Shown: positions 63,890 to 64,000 of the stretch, piece by piece
How positions within the stretch are numbered: the stretch's first letter is position 1
Layout of the letters: the number at the start of each line of letters is the position of its first letter
DNA from: Pirellulales bacterium
Lineage (GTDB): Bacteria; Planctomycetota; Planctomycetia; Pirellulales; JACPPG01
Assembly: GCA_036499395.1 (NCBI GenBank)
Contig: DASYDW010000124.1
Span: 28,720-92,719, forward strand
Length of the DNA stretch: 64,000 bases
Direction: 5' to 3'
Translations under genes and position numbers: made by a program
The notes under the pieces: generated by a model
Databases searched by the model: none
Told to the model about the DNA's origin: nothing
What the model saw: only the letters and a program-made list of their open reading frames with translations

Positions 63890-64000
63890 CAAATCCAAAT
63901 TCTGCGAAGGGGCACAGCGGGACGCAATTGGCAGCACGAACCGAGATGGTCTATGCTCGCGATTACCAGCGGTCGATTATCGAGGTAAATGTGCGGGAAG
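63890..64000. other. Right window edge
   Basis: About 110 bases upstream of truB. No complete gene or clear regulatory signal is visible; an upstream gene may begin outside the window. Confidence 0.3.

Noticed and set aside
1..64000. tRNA or rRNA genes, CRISPR arrays, insertion sequences
   Set aside because: I looked through the gaps for cloverleaf-like sequences, direct-repeat arrays and transposase motifs and saw none.

Overview
The window looks like a chromosomal segment from a GC-rich (visually about 60% GC) planctomycete, probably of the Pirellulales type. The basis is a combination typical of that phylum: a DUF1549/DUF1553 protein with a planctomycete cytochrome c (PSCyt1) domain, PEP-CTERM and dockerin secreted proteins, a TIGR03790-type protein, a membrane Ser/Thr kinase, a fucose-isomerase-like protein, and a PilM plus giant-secretin locus. 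I see no rRNA or tRNA gene, insertion sequence, phage gene or CRISPR array.

Layout. 1-4.6 kb: the 3' end of one gene, sixA, a lipoprotein di-haem cytochrome c peroxidase and sufU-sufS. 4.6-8.1 kb (minus): leuC-leuD followed by a short-chain dehydrogenase and a zinc-ribbon membrane protein, probably one operon. 8.3-10.9 kb (minus): a membrane Ser/Thr kinase and a methyltransferase-like protein. 11.3-17.7 kb: a small secreted protein, a FabH-like synthase convergent with fabI, a GAF/sigma54-type activator and a PQQ-propeller protein. 17.8-21.9 kb: an orphan DUF1549/DUF1553 protein and a DECR-like reductase. 22.1-29.5 kb (plus): an overlapping three-gene operon (anchored vWA protein and two TPR proteins), a fucose-isomerase-like protein and a lipoprotein. 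29.5-32.7 kb (minus): a TIGR03790-type secreted protein overlapping tadA, and a Tyr/Gly-rich peptide. 32.8-36.9 kb (minus): Ku, TPR protein, lipoprotein, ligase-only LigD and a NYN/OST-HTH protein. 37-41.1 kb (minus): a sigma-70-family factor, ribosomal protein S1 with a clear promoter and terminator, and two small proteins. 41.6-43.1 kb: a PEP-CTERM protein and a frameshifted dockerin/PEP-CTERM gene. 43.3-47.6 kb (minus): plsC, cmk and a large GH38-like protein. 48-58.3 kb (plus): PilM fused to a membrane anchor and periplasmic part, two single-pass membrane proteins and a 1355-residue secretin. 58.4-64 kb (minus): ftsK, a beta-rich envelope protein and truB.

How the genes work together. Housekeeping functions (S1, FtsK, TruB, TadA, Cmk, PlsC, LeuCD, FabI, sigma factor) are interleaved with envelope functions peculiar to planctomycetes. 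The best candidate for a little-described system is the PilM-fusion/secretin locus. It has the logic of a pilMNOPQ alignment complex, but PilM carries its own transmembrane and periplasmic part and the secretin has a long N-terminal repeat region. The Ku-centred cluster, with TPR, lipoprotein and NYN/OST-HTH partners, is the second candidate. All functional calls come from reading motifs and family resemblance; no database search was possible.
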